From: Lentimicrobium sp.
Lineage (GTDB): Bacteria; Bacteroidota; Bacteroidia; Flavobacteriales; Flavobacteriaceae
Assembly (NCBI GenBank): GCA_022758945.1
Contig: JAEMQE010000123.1
Location: 1-5,636 of the forward strand
Reading direction: 5' to 3'
DNA: 5,636 nucleotides
In this document: positions 1-5,636 of the stretch, piece by piece
How the letters are laid out: every line of letters begins with the position of its first letter
How positions within the stretch are numbered: the stretch's first letter is position 1
The notes under the pieces: model-generated
Database searches by the model: none
What the model saw: only the letters and a program-made list of their open reading frames with translations
What the model was told of the DNA's origin: nothing
Translations under genes and position numbers: made by a program

Positions 1-38
1 TGGTCGCTTTTTTAGAACAGGAAACTTTTACTTTTTTT

Positions 39-120
39 GCTCCGGGCTTTTCACTACAAATGAAATTCACTGAACTCCAATTAAAATAAGAGTAAAGTGA
101 AGTAATCGGGGCTAGGGGAG
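39..120 (-). ncRNA. Structured RNA element, Flavo-1-like (candidate)
   Basis: Read on the minus strand, this stretch opens with CTCCCCTAGCCCCGAT (120 to 105) and closes with AGTGAAAAGCCCGGAGC (55 to 39), in otherwise AT-rich DNA without a coding frame. Between them is a clear hairpin: TTCACT (101-96) and ACTC (93-90) pair with GAGT (77-74) and AGTGAA (71-66), separated by a 2-by-2 internal loop and a 12-base apical loop. The outer CTCC (120-117) can pair with GGAG (43-40). A second AGTGAA copy (55-50) offers an alternative partner for TTCACT. The TAGCCCCGAT opening and the AGTG-AAAGC-GGAGC closing resemble my recollection of the Flavo-1 RNA motif, a conserved flavobacterial RNA of unknown function. 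The family name is from memory; the fold is visible. Ends are approximate, and it could instead be another intergenic structured repeat. Confidence 0.55.
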
Positions 121-156
121 TTGATTAAAAGATGGAATATTGTATTTGAGAAGAAT

Positions 157-182
157 GCTGTGCGAAGTCTCCCAACTTCGTA
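157..182. repeat. REP-like palindrome, left arm of an inverted pair
   Basis: This 26-base unit contains a hairpin, CGAAGT (163-168) pairing with ACTTCG (175-180) around a 6-base loop, extended by a G-T wobble and a T-A pair. Its reverse complement matches 252-277 with two mismatches. One mismatch removes the innermost C-G pair present in the other arm, so this copy looks slightly decayed. Short GC-richer palindromes in inverted pairs are characteristic of REP/BIME elements, which are moved by Y1-type REP-associated transposases. No such transposase is visible here. Confidence 0.7.
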
Positions 183-251
183 CCCATTATTTTATGCCGT
201 TACAACTTTGGGAACTTTTATTTTACCCAGTTTATTGATTATTGAATTGGC

Positions 252-277
252 TACGAAGTCGGGAGACTTCGCAGAGC
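252..277. repeat. REP-like palindrome, right arm of an inverted pair
   Basis: The core CGAAGTC (254-260), loop GGGA and GACTTCG (265-271) form a perfect 7-bp stem with a 4-base loop. It is the better preserved partner of the copy at 157-182, in opposite orientation, with 69 bases between the 26-base units. It begins 39 bases past the stop of the small membrane-protein gene at 317-496 (minus). The hairpin has no T-run after it on either strand, so it does not look like a classical terminator. It could still stabilise the 3' end of that transcript. Confidence 0.7.
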
Positions 278-316
278 TGAGGATAAATAGATTATGTTCT
301 TTTTATGTTTTTGTCC

Positions 317-496
317 TTAATTGTCAAATATTAGAAATAATCCCACCGTAATTAAGCCGATTCCACCGACATAGCCCTTAAATTTTATAAGTAAAAAACT
401 ATCAGAAGGATCAGAAGGAGGGCTTTTGTAAGCGTCAATTAATTCATGTATTCCCCAAATAATTGCTAAAACTCCTAAAATTATTTCTTTTATCAT
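317..496 (-). CDS. Small two-helix membrane protein, 59 aa, function unknown
   Basis: The frame runs from ATG (496-494) to TAA (319-317). An in-frame TAA at 502-500, two codons upstream, makes this the first usable start. The protein starts MIKEIILGVLAIIWGIHELI, a hydrophobic helix of about residues 4-20. A short polar loop follows (around 21-33, containing SPPSDPSDS). A second glycine-rich hydrophobic stretch spans about 41-57 (GYVGGIGLITVGLFLIF), and the protein ends FDN. Such a balanced helix-loop-helix pattern is unlikely by chance in a non-coding frame. It has no signal cleavage site or lipobox and is probably an inner-membrane protein. I believe similar short proteins occur in flavobacteria as uncharacterised hypotheticals, but I cannot name a family. 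It lies 164 bases downstream of glpD on the same strand. A TAGATTTG -7-like box (601-594, minus) lies about 100 bases upstream, without a good -33 partner. Confidence 0.75.
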   Translation of the reverse strand: MIKEIILGVLAIIWGIHELIDAYKSPPSDPSDSFLLIKFKGYVGGIGLITVGLFLIFDN

Positions 497-660
497 ATTT
501 TATGATTTTGCTTTATTGGCTTTCTTTGTCTACTTTGTTTTATTTAAAAAGCATCTGTAGCTATGAATACATAATTATATTCTACTTTGAAAACAAATCT
601 AACGAAATTACATATAAAAAACTTCTAGAATTCTTGTTTCTTTTAGTTTCAGTACAAAAT

Positions 661-2241
661 TCACAATCGAAACTCCTTCAAAAGAAATCCATTAGCCAAC
701 TTTTTAAAAACCGCAATTTGATTTTGTTTCCAAGTTTCATCATAACCCAATTCTTTAGCTAATAAATCTCCCACTTTTTCGGAACAGGCAATTGCTGCGC
801 GCGCATCTAAAAATAGCAATCGCACGCGTCTCGCCAAAACGTCTTCAATAGTTCTAGCCATTTCGTGGCGAATTGCCCAAGCTACTTCGGCCATTGTGTA
901 TTCATAATTAGAATGTAATTTTTCTTTTAATTCGGGTTCGTTTTCCTGTAATTGCAAAATCGCAGGAATATCAGTCCCGTAAATATAAAGGTGATTTTCT
1001 CGGTCTGATGAAGTTGTTTTTTGATTACCGTGAATAGCAATATGTTCTGTTTTGCATGCAGAATTTGGTAAGTTATGTACGCTAATCGCTTTATCCATAA
1101 TGTCTTCGCCAATTTTCCGGTAGGTTGTCCATTTTCCGCCGGTGATGGTAATCAATCCAGTTTCGGAAACAATTATTTTATGGCTTCTGGAAACTTCTTT
1201 GGTGCTTTGTCCTTCTCCATCTGGTGCTGCCAAGGGTCTAAGTCCGGCAAAAACGGATAATACATCGGCTCTGGTTGGTTTTTTCGATAGAAATCTTTGG
1301 GCTGTTTCTAGGACAAATTCTATTTCTTTTTCGGATGCTATTGGTTCCAAGCTATGGCTTTTTATCAAGGTGTCCGTTGTGCCAACAACAATTTTGTCGT
1401 GCCAAGGAACTGCAAAAAGCACTCTGCCGTCGCTTGTTTTTGGAATCATCAAGGCATTTGTGCTTGGCAAAAACGATTTGTCGAAAACCAAATGAATTCC
1501 TTGACTTGGCACAATGTATTTTTTATATACTTTGTCATTCATTTTCATAATCGAATTGGTAAAAACACCAGTAGCATTAATGACTGCCGTTCCTTTTATT
1601 TCGTGTTTTTCACCGGATTCCTGATCTTCTACAGTGACACCAATGACTTGATGATTTTTGTCTTTTAAAAGCTGAATTACTTTGGCATAATTCAAAACAC
1701 AAGCACCATTTGCGATTGCGGTCTGTGCTAAATTAATTGCCATTCGAGAATCGTCAAATTGCCCATCGTGGTAAATAACGCCATTTCGCAATCCTTTTTG
1801 CTCAATCGTAGGAAGTAATTCAATGGTTTCTTTCTTCGAAATGTATTTGGATTTACCCAAACTTAAACGTCCCGCCAACAAATCATAAAGAGTAAGTCCA
1901 AAGGTGTAGAAATAACCGCCCCACCAGTTATAGTTTGGGATTATGAAAGATTGGTTTTTAACTAAATGGCCGGCGTTTTTAGCCATCAAACCCCTTTCTT
2001 TCAGGGCTTCTATAACCAAGGAGAGATTTCCTTGTTCTAAATAACGAACTCCGCCGTGAACTAATTTTGTGCTTCGGCTGGAAGTTCCTTTAGCAAAATC
2101 TACCGCTTCAACTAGGATTGTTTTGAATCCACGGCTTGCCGAATCCACGGCAGTTCCTAATCCACTTGCGCCACCGCCAATTATGATTACATCCCAATTT
2201 TGGGTTTGTCGGAGTTTTGCTAATTGTTCTAATCGTTTCAT
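661..2241 (-). CDS. glpD: FAD-dependent glycerol-3-phosphate dehydrogenase
   Basis: This enzyme oxidises sn-glycerol-3-phosphate to dihydroxyacetone phosphate and passes electrons through FAD to the quinone pool at the inner face of the cytoplasmic membrane. The 526-residue length is normal for the family. The N-terminal Rossmann fold carries the dinucleotide-binding GGGASG (residues 22-27), followed by the acidic end of the second strand (ILVEAVDFA, 42-50). The family signature STKLVHGGVRYL is at 57-68. Further conserved blocks are GQFDDSRM (160-167), INATGVF (221-227), VVGTTDT (285-291), FAGLRPL (331-337) and TITGGKWTTYR (365-375). Residues from about 400 on form the C-terminal DAO_C-type domain, with the conserved ARTIEDVLARR at 462-472. 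The chosen ATG leaves a normal 15-residue lead before the Rossmann strand. No glpF or glpK is in the window. A strong terminator separates it from the upstream GH20 gene, so it is probably transcribed alone. I see no obvious terminator behind it. Confidence 0.95.
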   Translation of the reverse strand: MKRLEQLAKLRQTQNWDVIIIGGGASGLGTAVDSASRGFKTILVEAVDFAKGTSSRSTKLVHGGVRYLEQGNLSLVIEALKERGLMAKNAGHLVKNQSFIIPNYNWWGGYFYTFGLTLYDLLAGRLSLGKSKYISKKETIELLPTIEQKGLRNGVIYHDGQFDDSRMAINLAQTAIANGACVLNYAKVIQLLKDKNHQVIGVTVEDQESGEKHEIKGTAVINATGVFTNSIMKMNDKVYKKYIVPSQGIHLVFDKSFLPSTNALMIPKTSDGRVLFAVPWHDKIVVGTTDTLIKSHSLEPIASEKEIEFVLETAQRFLSKKPTRADVLSVFAGLRPLAAPDGEGQSTKEVSRSHKIIVSETGLITITGGKWTTYRKIGEDIMDKAISVHNLPNSACKTEHIAIHGNQKTTSSDRENHLYIYGTDIPAILQLQENEPELKEKLHSNYEYTMAEVAWAIRHEMARTIEDVLARRVRLLFLDARAAIACSEKVGDLLAKELGYDETWKQNQIAVFKKLANGFLLKEFRL

Positions 2242-2254
2242 TTTGAAGTTGTAA

Positions 2255-2272
2255 ATAAACCTATTGGTTTAT
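2255..2272. promoter_or_regulatory. 7-bp dyad in the glpD leader, possible operator
   Basis: ATAAACC (2255-2261) and GGTTTAT (2266-2272) form a perfect inverted repeat around TATT, starting 14 bases upstream of the glpD start codon. It sits between the candidate -7 box and the ATG, so it could be an operator or a weak 5' UTR hairpin. No regulator gene lies in the window to assign it to. AT-rich dyads of this size also occur by chance. Confidence 0.35.
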
Positions 2273-2276
2273 AAAA

Positions 2277-2284
2277 CAAACATA
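2277..2284 (-). promoter_or_regulatory. Candidate glpD -7 promoter box (TATGTTTG)
   Basis: On the minus strand TATGTTTG matches the Bacteroidota -7 consensus TAnnTTTG exactly and lies 35 bases upstream of the glpD ATG. The nearest upstream TTTG (2300-2297) is only 12 bases away, shorter than the usual -33 to -7 spacing of roughly 17-23, so the -33 element is weak or absent. The position suits a short leader that includes the dyad at 2255-2272. Confidence 0.4.
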
Positions 2285-2464
2285 ATGAAATTAATTCAAA
2301 AAGAATTGAAACCAGAAGAAATGGAGATTGATAGGATTGTGGATGAAAAACGTGATGATATTATCAGGAATTTCCCCTTTTCATTTTATAAAAAAAACCT
2401 GGCGAAAAATCACCAGGTTTATAATATCATTTTCTTTGAAATCGAACACCTACCAAAATGTTAG
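2285..2464 (+). CDS. Doubtful small ORF, 59 aa, divergent from glpD
   Basis: An ATG-to-TAG frame begins MKLIQKELKPEEMEIDRIVD and continues with a charged, helix-like segment to about residue 28 that looks coding-like in composition. The second half (from about residue 37) is encoded by the terminator hairpin of the GH20 operon and the AT-rich DNA beyond, and reads like a random translation. It may be chance, or the 5' remnant of a lost gene running into the terminator. No domain is recognisable and no ribosome-binding site is clear. The frame also extends upstream to an ATG at 2264. I would not treat it as a gene without homologues or transcripts. Confidence 0.2.
   Translation: MKLIQKELKPEEMEIDRIVDEKRDDIIRNFPFSFYKKNLAKNHQVYNIIFFEIEHLPKC
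2391..2420 (-). terminator. Rho-independent terminator of the nagB-like/GH20 operon
   Basis: On the minus strand AAACCTGG (2420-2413) pairs with CCAGGTTT (2402-2395). Two further inner pairs form beyond one C-A mismatch, and the apical loop is four bases. The descending arm runs directly into seven Ts (2397-2391) and more AT, as expected for intrinsic termination of minus-strand transcription. It lies about 135 bases past the GH20 stop and upstream of the glpD promoter, so it insulates glpD. On the plus strand the tail is only TTTATAATATC, so plus-strand termination would be weaker. Confidence 0.8.
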
Positions 2465-2555
2465 GAAAATAATATTTCACTCAAAAAAAACTAATCAAAA
2501 ATCAATTAACCAAACTTAATTTTAACAATTACTATTTATTTTTTTGAATTTTTTG
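2421..2555. other. AT-rich 3' untranslated stretch behind the GH20 gene
   Basis: No coding frame of substance is visible on either strand. There is one weak AT-only inverted repeat, AATTAA (2504-2509) and TTAATT (2516-2521), without an adjacent U-run. The stretch is best read as the 3' UTR between the GH20 stop and the terminator at 2391-2420. Confidence 0.5.
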
Positions 2556-4589
2556 TTAGTCCGAAATTAATTTTTTCAGGCTATTATATACTGCTAACTC
2601 AACATCGGCGTGTGCTTTAGAATTGCATTGTTCTAATAAATCATTCAATTCTGCTGGATTTATAGCTTGTTTTTTGTCAATGATTAATAGCAATTGTTGT
2701 GACAAATCGCTTAAACTTTTGGACAACGGCAAAAGAGGTTGAATAAGCGGAGCATTGGAACTTAATTCAATCAGGTTTGTATTGGTTTCTATCCATTTTT
2801 TTAAAAAATTAGTGATCAAAATCTGGTTTTCTAAGTTTTTATTCTCCAAATAGCGATTCACAACAGTGTTAAAATTCAAAGCATCAAAAGCATCTGGCGT
2901 ACAAGCATCAGCAAACAAGGTCAATGGGGAATAGGTTTGATATTCTGCGCCACCACTGTTTCGAGAATATATTTTTAGAGGTTCGCAAATATTGGAGAAA
3001 TCCTCCAAAGCACTGTTTTTTTGATTGTTGCTAATGTTTCGCAAAAGCACTTCTTTATTTCTGAGATGTGTGATTCCTAATTCTTCTAATTGGAAAGAAA
3101 TAGTTTTCATTCTTTTGCGCAAACTAACCAAATCAGTGACGTTTTCATTAGACCATAATCTTTCGGCAATGGCAGCTGTTCTTGGCCAAATTCTGGAATC
3201 TATAGTTGTTGGAGTTACAAGTTCGCTCCACATTGTGGCTTCACCTCCCAAAATTCTTGCTTTTTCTTCGGCGGTTAATGGTATGTTTTTTGGCATTGGA
3301 TCATTCAAATAATGGTTTTCGACACTTTGCATTAAATCAATATAATACCCGTTTGACAAAACCGTTTTGTATCCATTTTTCACAACATTTGCGAGTGATT
3401 GTCCAGATGGGACTCCTTCGTTAGGTCCTTTCCAAGAATGAATTATGGCTTCTTTAGACATGTTTTTAGTCATTATTTCTTCCCAGCCCATCAATGTTTT
3501 GTTGTGTTTTTTCAATATTGGAATCAATTGCATAGTGAAATAGGTTTGCAATTCGTGATTGGTTTCCAGCTTATTTTTCTTCTTGAATTCCTGAATTTTT
3601 GGATTCGAATCCCAATCCTTACCTTCATTTTCATCACCGCCAATATGGAAATAATTTCCTGAAAACAACGGGCAAACTTCATCGAAAATTTCACTCAACA
3701 ATTGGTATGTTTTTGGATTTGAAGGATCCAATGTTGGAGTGAAAATCCCTGAATTTCTTTCGATGGAATAAGTGTTTTTATCAGGATTTATTTTGCTTCC
3801 CACTTCAGGATAAGCAGTCAGTATTGCCGAAGCGTGACCCGGAAGGTCTATTTCCGGAACGACCAGAATCCCTCTTTCATCAGCGTATTTTACAATGTTT
3901 TTTATCTCTTCCTGAGTATAATAATTCCCGTCAGAAGCTAATTGGTGTAATTTTGGATGTTTCTTCATCTCGATTCTCCAACCTTGATCATCTGATAAAT
4001 GCCAATGAAAAACATTCATCTTCATTGCTGCCATTGCATCCAAATTTCTTTTTATAACGTCAACCGGCTGAAAATGTCTGGCTACATCAATCATCAATCC
4101 ACGCCACTTAAATCTTGGAAAATCCGAAATCGTAGCTGTTGGAAAATAATATGAATTACTCGTATTTTGGAGCAATTGTAATAATGTTTCCAATGCGTGA
4201 ATTGCACCTAAATCAGAAGTTGCGTTTATCGTAATTTTATCAGATTTAATCTCAAGTTGATAGCTCTCGTCTTGGTTTATTCCAATTTTTCCGTTTTGAG
4301 CACAATTTATTTGCAATTGTGCCGAAGGGAATTCATTGGCTTTGGTCACAAAACCTTGTTCAAAAAACAATCCTGTTCTTTCGTCTAATCTTCGCAAAAA
4401 CTGAGTAGCTCTGGCAAAAATACGAGGGTTTGGATTTCCGGTAATATTTACTTTAAAATTTTTGTTTAAAGCAAAATTTCCATCTGTCAAATTGATGTTT
4501 TGTGGCCAAGGCATAAGATTTAGCGCATCAGTTTTTACTTGAGCGTTAACTAAAATGCTTGATAGTAATAGGATGAAAAAGTATTTCAT
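2556..4589 (-). CDS. Exported GH20 beta-N-acetylhexosaminidase
   Basis: This glycosidase removes terminal beta-linked GlcNAc or GalNAc from oligosaccharides such as chitin fragments by substrate-assisted catalysis. Residues 1-16 (MKYFFILLLSSILVNA) form a signal peptide with a likely cut before Q17. No lipobox cysteine follows, so the product should be periplasmic or secreted. The GH20b-type N-terminal domain spans about 22-155 and the TIM barrel about 158-480. The barrel holds RGLMIDVARHF (163-173), FHWHLSDDQGWR (194-205), VPEIDLPGHA (244-253) and the catalytic Asp-Glu pair D319-E320 in HIGGDE. ILGGEATMWSE (447-457) and RIWPRTAAIAERLW (466-479) are also conserved barrel blocks. About 190 further residues form a mostly helical C-terminal region (CEPLKIYSR, 534-543; SPLTLFADAC, 554-563). 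All catalytic blocks are intact. The gene follows the NagB-type gene by 31 bases with no promoter or terminator between, suggesting co-transcription. There is no clear Shine-Dalgarno, as usual in this phylum. Whether it prefers chitin, host glycans or peptidoglycan fragments is not shown. Confidence 0.95.
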   Translation of the reverse strand: MKYFFILLLSSILVNAQVKTDALNLMPWPQNINLTDGNFALNKNFKVNITGNPNPRIFARATQFLRRLDERTGLFFEQGFVTKANEFPSAQLQINCAQNGKIGINQDESYQLEIKSDKITINATSDLGAIHALETLLQLLQNTSNSYYFPTATISDFPRFKWRGLMIDVARHFQPVDVIKRNLDAMAAMKMNVFHWHLSDDQGWRIEMKKHPKLHQLASDGNYYTQEEIKNIVKYADERGILVVPEIDLPGHASAILTAYPEVGSKINPDKNTYSIERNSGIFTPTLDPSNPKTYQLLSEIFDEVCPLFSGNYFHIGGDENEGKDWDSNPKIQEFKKKNKLETNHELQTYFTMQLIPILKKHNKTLMGWEEIMTKNMSKEAIIHSWKGPNEGVPSGQSLANVVKNGYKTVLSNGYYIDLMQSVENHYLNDPMPKNIPLTAEEKARILGGEATMWSELVTPTTIDSRIWPRTAAIAERLWSNENVTDLVSLRKRMKTISFQLEELGITHLRNKEVLLRNISNNQKNSALEDFSNICEPLKIYSRNSGGAEYQTYSPLTLFADACTPDAFDALNFNTVVNRYLENKNLENQILITNFLKKWIETNTNLIELSSNAPLIQPLLPLSKSLSDLSQQLLLIIDKKQAINPAELNDLLEQCNSKAHADVELAVYNSLKKLISD

Positions 4590-4620
4590 AAATTGAATTC
4601 GTTATCTTTTTGATTGTTTT

Positions 4621-5636
4621 TTAATAATCAAAACGTTTAAAAGCTTCAATAGCTTCATATTCAGCAAGACCTAAATCATCATACAATTTTGCCGTATTCT
4701 TGTTACGATCTTCGGCTCTAACCCAGAATTCTCTGGAGTCATTTCCTTGAAACATCACCCTGTCTTTTTGCGATTGATGGTATAAAATGGCATGTCTTTT
4801 AATTGTTACTTCGTCTGGACTCAATGGAACTGCCATATCAATTTCGTGCAAATCCCATTCGTGCCAAGCACCTCGGTATAACCACAACCAGCAATCGTCC
4901 ATGTACGCATTTGGTTTTAGCTTTTTCAAAGCGGCAAAAATCGCATTTAAGCACACTTCGTGGGTGCCGTGTGGATCTGCGAGATCGCCAGCTGCAAAAA
5001 TTTGATGTGGTTTTATTTTGGCTATAATATCGGCAACTATATTGATGTCTTCTTCACCAATGGGGTTTTTCTTTACTTGTCCCGTTTCATAAAAAGGCAA
5101 GTCCAAGAAATGGGTGTTTTCATCTTTCAATCCAATGTATCTAACGGCAGCATAAGATTCACGACGTCTGATTAGTCCTTTTAATTTTCGAACTTCGTAG
5201 GAGTCAACTTCATTTTCTGATTTATTATTCAAGAAATCTATTGCAGTTTGAAAATTGATTTTACAAGTATCATCTCCAACAAAATCATTGCAAACTTCGG
5301 CAAACTTTAATGCTTCATCATCCGTAACAGCTATGTTTCCGGAGGTTTGATACACTACATGAACTTCGTGGCCTTGCTTGATTAATTTCAAAAATGTACC
5401 TCCCATTGAAATCACGTCATCATCCGGATGCGGACTAAAAAGGATCACTCTTTTTTTAGAAGGATTCGCTCTCTCAGGTCTATGACTATCATCGGTGTTG
5501 GGTTTTCCACCTGGCCAACCAGTAATGGTATGTTGCAATACGTTGAACATATTGATATTTAAATCATAAGCCGAACCGCCTGAAGCCAGAAGATCTGACA
5601 TTCCGTTGTTGTTGTAATCTCTATCTGTAAGTTTTA
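4621..5636 (-). CDS. nagB: NagB-type glucosamine-6-phosphate deaminase, C-terminal PIG-L/LmbE domain (5' partial)
   Basis: The frame stays open to the window edge. Before the internal Met at 5601 the codons read KLTDRDYNNNG, so that Met is not the start and the N-terminus is missing. Numbering from that Met, a linker (1-50) leads into a PIG-L/LmbE fold. VILFSPHPDDD (52-62) is the zinc-site motif; H58 and D61 should be metal ligands and D60 the general base by analogy with MshB. HGTH (211-214) supplies the second histidine cluster. The usual motif ends HPDDE; here it ends in Asp. From family knowledge, the sequence matches the C-terminal half of the roughly 640-residue Bacteroidota NagB, whose N-terminal half converts glucosamine-6-phosphate to fructose-6-phosphate and ammonia. 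That half is outside the window, so the deaminase call is inferred. The PIG-L half may deacetylate an N-acetylated sugar. A cytoplasmic enzyme fits, since it has no membrane segment. It leads a likely operon with the GH20 gene. Confidence 0.82.
   Translation of the reverse strand, partial: KLTDRDYNNNGMSDLLASGGSAYDLNINMFNVLQHTITGWPGGKPNTDDSHRPERANPSKKRVILFSPHPDDDVISMGGTFLKLIKQGHEVHVVYQTSGNIAVTDDEALKFAEVCNDFVGDDTCKINFQTAIDFLNNKSENEVDSYEVRKLKGLIRRRESYAAVRYIGLKDENTHFLDLPFYETGQVKKNPIGEEDINIVADIIAKIKPHQIFAAGDLADPHGTHEVCLNAIFAALKKLKPNAYMDDCWLWLYRGAWHEWDLHEIDMAVPLSPDEVTIKRHAILYHQSQKDRVMFQGNDSREFWVRAEDRNKNTAKLYDDLGLAEYEAIEAFKRFDY

Larger units (their letters stand above)
157..277. mobile_element. BIME/MITE-like unit: two inverted REP arms with a 69-bp AT-rich centre
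   Basis: The two arms and the AT-rich centre form a 121-base unit that could fold as one large cruciform or as two separate hairpins. The centre has no convincing coding frame and no recognisable transposase fragment. The size and near-perfect terminal inversion fit a non-autonomous element of the BIME or MITE type, mobilised in trans. I see no clear target-site duplication flanking the arms, so recent insertion cannot be shown. The interpretation rests on the symmetry alone. Confidence 0.45.

Noticed and set aside
121..351. Plus-strand 76-codon frame starting with TTG
   Set aside because: It runs through both REP palindromes, has a rare start without a ribosome-binding site, and overlaps the 3' end of the better supported minus-strand small gene.
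594..601. TAGATTTG on the minus strand as promoter of the small membrane-protein gene
   Set aside because: It is an exact -7 match, but no TTTG/TTG lies at the expected -33 distance, and chance matches are common in such AT-rich DNA.
622..630. TTCTAGAA palindrome behind glpD as a terminator
   Set aside because: The palindrome has no room for a hairpin loop, so the following T-run alone does not make an intrinsic terminator.
463..762. Plus-strand 99-codon hydrophobic frame
   Set aside because: It is antisense to the 3' end of glpD and the 5' end of the small membrane-protein gene. Its hydrophobicity follows from T-rich codons.
1142..1495. Plus-strand frames inside glpD and similar ones inside the GH20 and nagB genes
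   Set aside because: They are antisense shadows of strongly supported coding regions and show no recognisable domain.
2504..2521. AATTAA/TTAATT inverted repeat as a terminator
   Set aside because: The stem is only six A-T pairs and no U-run follows directly. The hairpin at 2391-2420 is far stronger.
5599..5601. Internal ATG as the start of the PIG-L-domain gene
   Set aside because: The same frame continues upstream as KLTDRDYNNNG to the window edge and matches my recollection of the long NagB family, so the true start is outside the window.

Overview
The window looks like chromosomal DNA from a Flavobacterium-type member of the Bacteroidota. The evidence is strong AT richness, protein sequences typical of that group, starts without a clear Shine-Dalgarno, a TAnnTTTG-type -7 box, and a long glucosamine-6-phosphate deaminase that carries a PIG-L/LmbE domain. 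No proper source can be assigned without a database search.

All three large genes read on the minus strand, so the biological order runs right to left. At the right edge (4621-5636) is the C-terminal part of a NagB-type protein; its start and deaminase domain lie outside the window. Thirty-one bases later comes an exported GH20 beta-N-acetylhexosaminidase (2556-4589), and the two probably form one transcript. It is closed by a clear hairpin plus U-tract at about 2391-2420. FAD-dependent glycerol-3-phosphate dehydrogenase glpD (661-2241) then has its own leader, with a candidate -7 box and a 7-bp dyad.

The left 660 bases have no large gene but are not empty. A 59-residue two-helix membrane protein lies at 317-496 (minus). 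Two REP-like palindromes in inverted orientation lie at 157-182 and 252-277. A structured, GC-skewed non-coding element at about 39-120 (minus) resembles the flavobacterial Flavo-1 RNA motif.

Functionally, the right half is an amino-sugar module. The GH20 enzyme releases terminal GlcNAc from chitin oligomers, glycans or peptidoglycan fragments in the periplasm or outside the cell. The NagB-family protein would then feed the phosphorylated sugar into glycolysis as fructose-6-phosphate. GlpD joins carbon metabolism at dihydroxyacetone phosphate but appears to be transcribed separately. I see no obviously new defence or mobile system. The most notable points are the PIG-L domain on the deaminase, the small membrane protein, and the RNA/REP cluster on the left.
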